Part shown: piece after piece, positions 6,407 through 8,092 of the stretch
Position numbering within the stretch: position 1 is the first letter of the stretch
How the letters are laid out: every line of letters begins with the position of its first letter
Source: Brachybacterium sp.
GTDB lineage: Bacteria > Actinomycetota > Actinomycetes > Actinomycetales > Dermabacteraceae
Assembly: GCA_030451965.1 (NCBI GenBank)
Contig: JAKDNE010000135.1
Location: forward strand, 1-8,092
DNA length: 8,092 bases
Reading direction: 5' to 3'
Position numbers and translations under genes: made by a program
The notes under the pieces: model-generated
Databases searched by the model: none
What the model saw: the letters and a program-made list of their open reading frames with translations, nothing else
Told to the model about the DNA's origin: nothing

Positions 6407-6433
6407 ATCCTATGTCTTGGTGGGCAGAAACAA
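6407..6433 (-). promoter_or_regulatory. Candidate promoter of the five-gene operon
   Basis: On the minus strand TTGTTT (6433-6428) and TAGGAT (6412-6407) form a plausible -35/-10 pair, though the 15-bp spacer is short. Transcription would begin near 6400, giving a 5' leader of about 60 nt before the GTG at 6338. The -10 and its two following bases (TAGGATGA) match the box in front of the divergent dehydrogenase. No other well-formed candidate is seen here. Confidence 0.4.
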
Positions 6434-6454
6434 GCCTGGCCGGCAATCATCCCT

Positions 6455-6469
6455 GAATCCGCCGGATTC
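6455..6469. promoter_or_regulatory. Perfect 15-bp palindrome, candidate operator in the divergent promoter region
   Basis: GAATCCG-C-CGGATTC is a perfect inverted repeat with 7-bp arms around a single C. It lies almost midway between the two candidate -10 boxes (6407-6412 on minus, 6505-6510 on plus). This is where a shared regulator of the divergent sugar-acid genes would be expected to bind. Size and symmetry suit a dimeric regulator such as an IclR- or GntR-type protein. The family cannot be assigned, and no regulator gene is in the window. Confidence 0.5.
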
Positions 6470-6504
6470 GGCCGGGGTCTGGACGCGCAACGGGTGTGCA
6501 GAGT

Positions 6505-6510
6505 TAGGAT
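6505..6510 (+). promoter_or_regulatory. Candidate -10 box of the short-chain dehydrogenase gene
   Basis: TAGGAT on the plus strand lies 40 nt before the GTG at 6551 and is followed by GA, as in the divergent candidate promoter. I see no good -35 hexamer at 16-18 bp, so this is weak unless an activator binds upstream, for example at the palindrome 6455-6469. Confidence 0.3.
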
Positions 6511-6538
6511 GACTGGGCAGATTCGACCGTCCACTCCC

Positions 6539-6544
6539 GAGGAG
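6539..6544 (+). promoter_or_regulatory. Ribosome binding site deciding the dehydrogenase start
   Basis: GAGGAG is followed by six C and then GTG at 6551. No comparable site precedes the in-frame ATG at 6494, which also lies upstream of the candidate -10 box. This selects the GTG. Confidence 0.75.
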
Positions 6545-6550
6545 CCCCCC

Positions 6551-7339
6551 GTGTCCCAGACACCCGCCACACCATCGACCACCCCGGACCCGCACGGTGA
6601 GTTCTCCGGCCTGCGCGCCCTGGTCACCGGCGGCGGCTCCGGGATCGGCGCCGCCACCGCGACCGCCCTGCTGGGCCGTGGCGCCCAGGTGGCCGTGCTG
6701 GACCTGCATCCGGAGGGCGGCCCCGAGGGCGTTCTCGCGCTGCGCTGTGACGTGGCAGACACCGCCAGCGTCGATGCGGCGGTGGCCGAGGCCGCCACGC
6801 AGCTCGGCGGCGTGGACATCGTGATCAACAACGCCGGGATCGGCGCGCAGGGTGATGTCACCGGCAACGACGACGCCGAATGGGCACGGGTCCTCGACGT
6901 CAACGTCACCTCGGTGGCCCGGGTGATCCGCGCCGCTCTGCCGCATCTGCGCCGCTCCGAGCACGCCGCGATCGTGAACACCGCCTCGATCGCCTCCGCG
7001 GTGGGCCTGCCGCAGCGGGTGCTCTACTCGGCCACCAAGGGCGCCGTGCAGTCGATGACCCTGGCCATGGCCGCGGATCTGGTGGGCGAGGGGATCCGGG
7101 TCAACGCCGTGCTCCCCGGCACCGCGGACACCCCCTGGATCGGCCGACTGCTGGAGAAGGCCGACGACCCCGCCGCCGAGCGGGCGGCGCTAGAGGCCCG
7201 GCAGCCGCACGGGCGGCTGGTCTCCCCCGAGGAGGTCGCCGAGGCCCACTGCTACCTCGCCTCGCCGCGCAACGGCTCCACCGTGGGCGTGCTGCTGTCG
7301 ATCGACGGCGGCGTCACCGGGGTGCGCACCCGGTCCTGA
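6551..7339 (+). CDS. Short-chain dehydrogenase, probable 2-keto-3-deoxy-L-fuconate dehydrogenase
   Basis: This is a 262-residue classical SDR (Rossmann fold, cytosolic). Motifs: cofactor loop TGGGSGIG (26-33), D51 at the end of beta-2 (VLDLHP, favouring NAD+ over NADP+), CDV (66-68), NNAG (93-96), and catalytic S146, Y159 and K163 in YSATK. PG then T at 189-191 and the C-terminal SIDGGVTG are standard. In oxidative L-fucose degradation an SDR of this type oxidises the C4 hydroxyl of 2-keto-3-deoxy-L-fuconate. The product is the 2,4-diketo acid, substrate of the FAH-family hydrolase encoded divergently. That step is otherwise missing from the operon, which supports the assignment. SDR substrate cannot be read from sequence alone, and L-fucose dehydrogenase is the main alternative. 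The GTG start follows a clear GAGGAG. The first ~17 residues (SQTPATPSTTPDPHGEF) are a disordered-looking Pro/Thr extension ahead of the fold. The gene converges with the next one across only 6 nt. Confidence 0.88.
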   Translation: MSQTPATPSTTPDPHGEFSGLRALVTGGGSGIGAATATALLGRGAQVAVLDLHPEGGPEGVLALRCDVADTASVDAAVAEAATQLGGVDIVINNAGIGAQGDVTGNDDAEWARVLDVNVTSVARVIRAALPHLRRSEHAAIVNTASIASAVGLPQRVLYSATKGAVQSMTLAMAADLVGEGIRVNAVLPGTADTPWIGRLLEKADDPAAERAALEARQPHGRLVSPEEVAEAHCYLASPRNGSTVGVLLSIDGGVTGVRTRS

Positions 7340-7345
7340 GGGGTC

Positions 7346-8092
7346 TCAGCCGCCGTCGCCGCGCAGCACCTCGTACACGATCGAGTCGTCGCGGCGGTCC
7401 CAGCCCAGCTCGCTGCCGCGCTGGTAGACCTGCTGGGCCGACGCGGCGAGCGGGACCTCCTGATCGACTTCCTGGGCCGCCTCGGCGACCAGGCCCATGT
7501 CCTTGACGAAGATGGTCAGCGCGGAGCGGACGTCGTCGAAGGCGCCGTCGACCATGCGCTGGCCGCGGTCGCCGAACATGAAGGAAGCCGCCGCCCCGGT
7601 GCCGAGCACCTCGTGGACCTGCTTCAGGTCCAGGCCCATCGAGTCGGCGAGGGCGAGCGCCTCGCCGGCTGCGGCGATGTGCACGCCGCACAGCAGCTGG
7701 TTGACGATCTTGAAGCGCTGACCGTCGCCGGGGCGGGGGCCGACGACCGGGGCGTTCGAGGCCAGGGCGTCGAGCACGGGCCGCACGGCGGCGACGTCCT
7801 CCTCGGCCCCTCCCACCATGACCAACAGGTCGCCCTCGGCGGCGCGAGCGGCGCCACCGGAGACCGGGGCGTCGACGAGGTGGGTGGTGATGCCATCCAG
7901 CTTCGAGGCGGTCCGCTCGATCGCCGCGGGGCCGACGGTGGACATGATCAGCAGGGTCGTCTCCGCGGTGAGGGCCGGGGCGATGCCGCCCTCGCCGAAG
8001 AGGACCGAGTCGAGCTGGTCGGGGGTCGCGACCATGATCGCGACGATGTCCGCGCCCTGGGCGGCGGCGAGGGCGGTCTCGGCAGGGGTGGC
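7346..8092 (-). CDS. 3-hydroxyisobutyrate-dehydrogenase-family oxidoreductase (N-terminus outside window)
   Basis: The open frame runs to the right edge (first readable codon GCC at 8092-8090), so 248 residues of the C-terminal portion are seen. The N-terminal GxGxxG cofactor loop lies outside. Seen: ADIVAIMVATPDQL at the end of the Rossmann part, the substrate loop VDAPVSGGAARAAEGDLLVMVGG, and GDGQRFKIVNQLLCG with the catalytic Lys and Asn of the beta-hydroxyacid dehydrogenase family. The all-alpha C-terminal domain follows. Relatives include 3-hydroxyisobutyrate dehydrogenase, tartronate-semialdehyde reductase and L-threonate dehydrogenase; they cannot be separated here. A 3-hydroxyisobutyrate-type product would feed an MmsA enzyme like the one at the left of the window, but the two genes are not adjacent or co-transcribed. 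The internal ATG at 8035 lies mid-domain and is not the start. Confidence 0.88.
   Translation of the reverse strand, partial: ATPAETALAAAQGADIVAIMVATPDQLDSVLFGEGGIAPALTAETTLLIMSTVGPAAIERTASKLDGITTHLVDAPVSGGAARAAEGDLLVMVGGAEEDVAAVRPVLDALASNAPVVGPRPGDGQRFKIVNQLLCGVHIAAAGEALALADSMGLDLKQVHEVLGTGAAASFMFGDRGQRMVDGAFDDVRSALTIFVKDMGLVAEAAQEVDQEVPLAASAQQVYQRGSELGWDRRDDSIVYEVLRGDGG

Noticed and set aside
5646..6512. 288-codon plus-strand open frame opposite the FAH-family gene, crossing the divergent promoter region
   Set aside because: The hydrolase on the other strand has all metal ligands. This frame has no domain and would read through the control region.
6494..6550. Upstream ATG start for the short-chain dehydrogenase
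   Set aside because: It lacks a ribosome binding site and lies before the candidate -10 box, so it is probably not transcribed. The GTG at 6551 has GAGGAG at 6-nt spacing.
7346..8035. Complete gene starting at the ATG at 8035
   Set aside because: The frame stays open to 8092 and encodes expected family sequence (ADIVAI) before that ATG. The real start is outside the window.

Overview
The window is GC-rich DNA with densely packed genes, Shine-Dalgarno-led ATG/GTG starts and strong third-position G/C bias. This fits a high-GC actinobacterium, probably of the Micrococcales (Brachybacterium-like). The genus is an impression from protein style, not something demonstrated here. The window holds eight protein genes, one of them cut by the right edge. 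There are no RNA genes, CRISPR arrays or recognisable insertion sequences.

Layout: (i) 119-1615 (+), a CoA-acylating methylmalonate/malonate-semialdehyde dehydrogenase (mmsA/iolA type), probably the end of a transcript entering from the left. (ii) 1616-1839, a 224-nt convergent intergenic stretch with an 18-bp direct repeat, a long near-perfect hairpin and a heptamer tandem array. (iii) 1840-6338 (-), a tight five-gene operon, in transcription order: fumarylacetoacetate-hydrolase (FAH)-family hydrolase, L-fuconate dehydratase, RhaM-type mutarotase, aldo/keto reductase, amidohydrolase-2 lactonase. Its genes overlap by 4, 4 and 14 nt, apart from one 12-nt gap. (iv) 6339-6550, a divergent control region with two candidate -10 boxes and a perfect 15-bp palindrome between them. 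(v) 6551-7339 (+), a short-chain dehydrogenase. (vi) 7346-8092 (-), the C-terminal part of a 3-hydroxyisobutyrate-dehydrogenase-family enzyme.

Together the operon and the divergent dehydrogenase encode every enzymatic step expected for oxidative, non-phosphorylating degradation of L-fucose or a related 6-deoxy/L-sugar. The steps are: anomer interconversion (mutarotase); oxidation to the lactone (aldo/keto reductase, D-threo-aldose 1-dehydrogenase type); lactone opening (amidohydrolase); dehydration of L-fuconate to 2-keto-3-deoxy-L-fuconate (enolase-superfamily dehydratase); oxidation to the 2,4-diketo acid (short-chain dehydrogenase); and hydrolytic cleavage to pyruvate and L-lactate (FAH-family hydrolase). 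Transporter and regulator genes are not in the window. The two flanking dehydrogenases, mmsA and the 3-hydroxyisobutyrate-dehydrogenase-like gene, belong to semialdehyde/hydroxyacid metabolism and are not needed for this route.

The individual enzymes are known families, so this is not a wholly new system. The less ordinary signals are the non-coding structures at 1631-1798 and 6455-6469, the GA-rich repeat-derived C-terminal tails of two operon enzymes, and the use of a RhaM-fold mutarotase and an aldo/keto reductase in what looks like a fucose operon.
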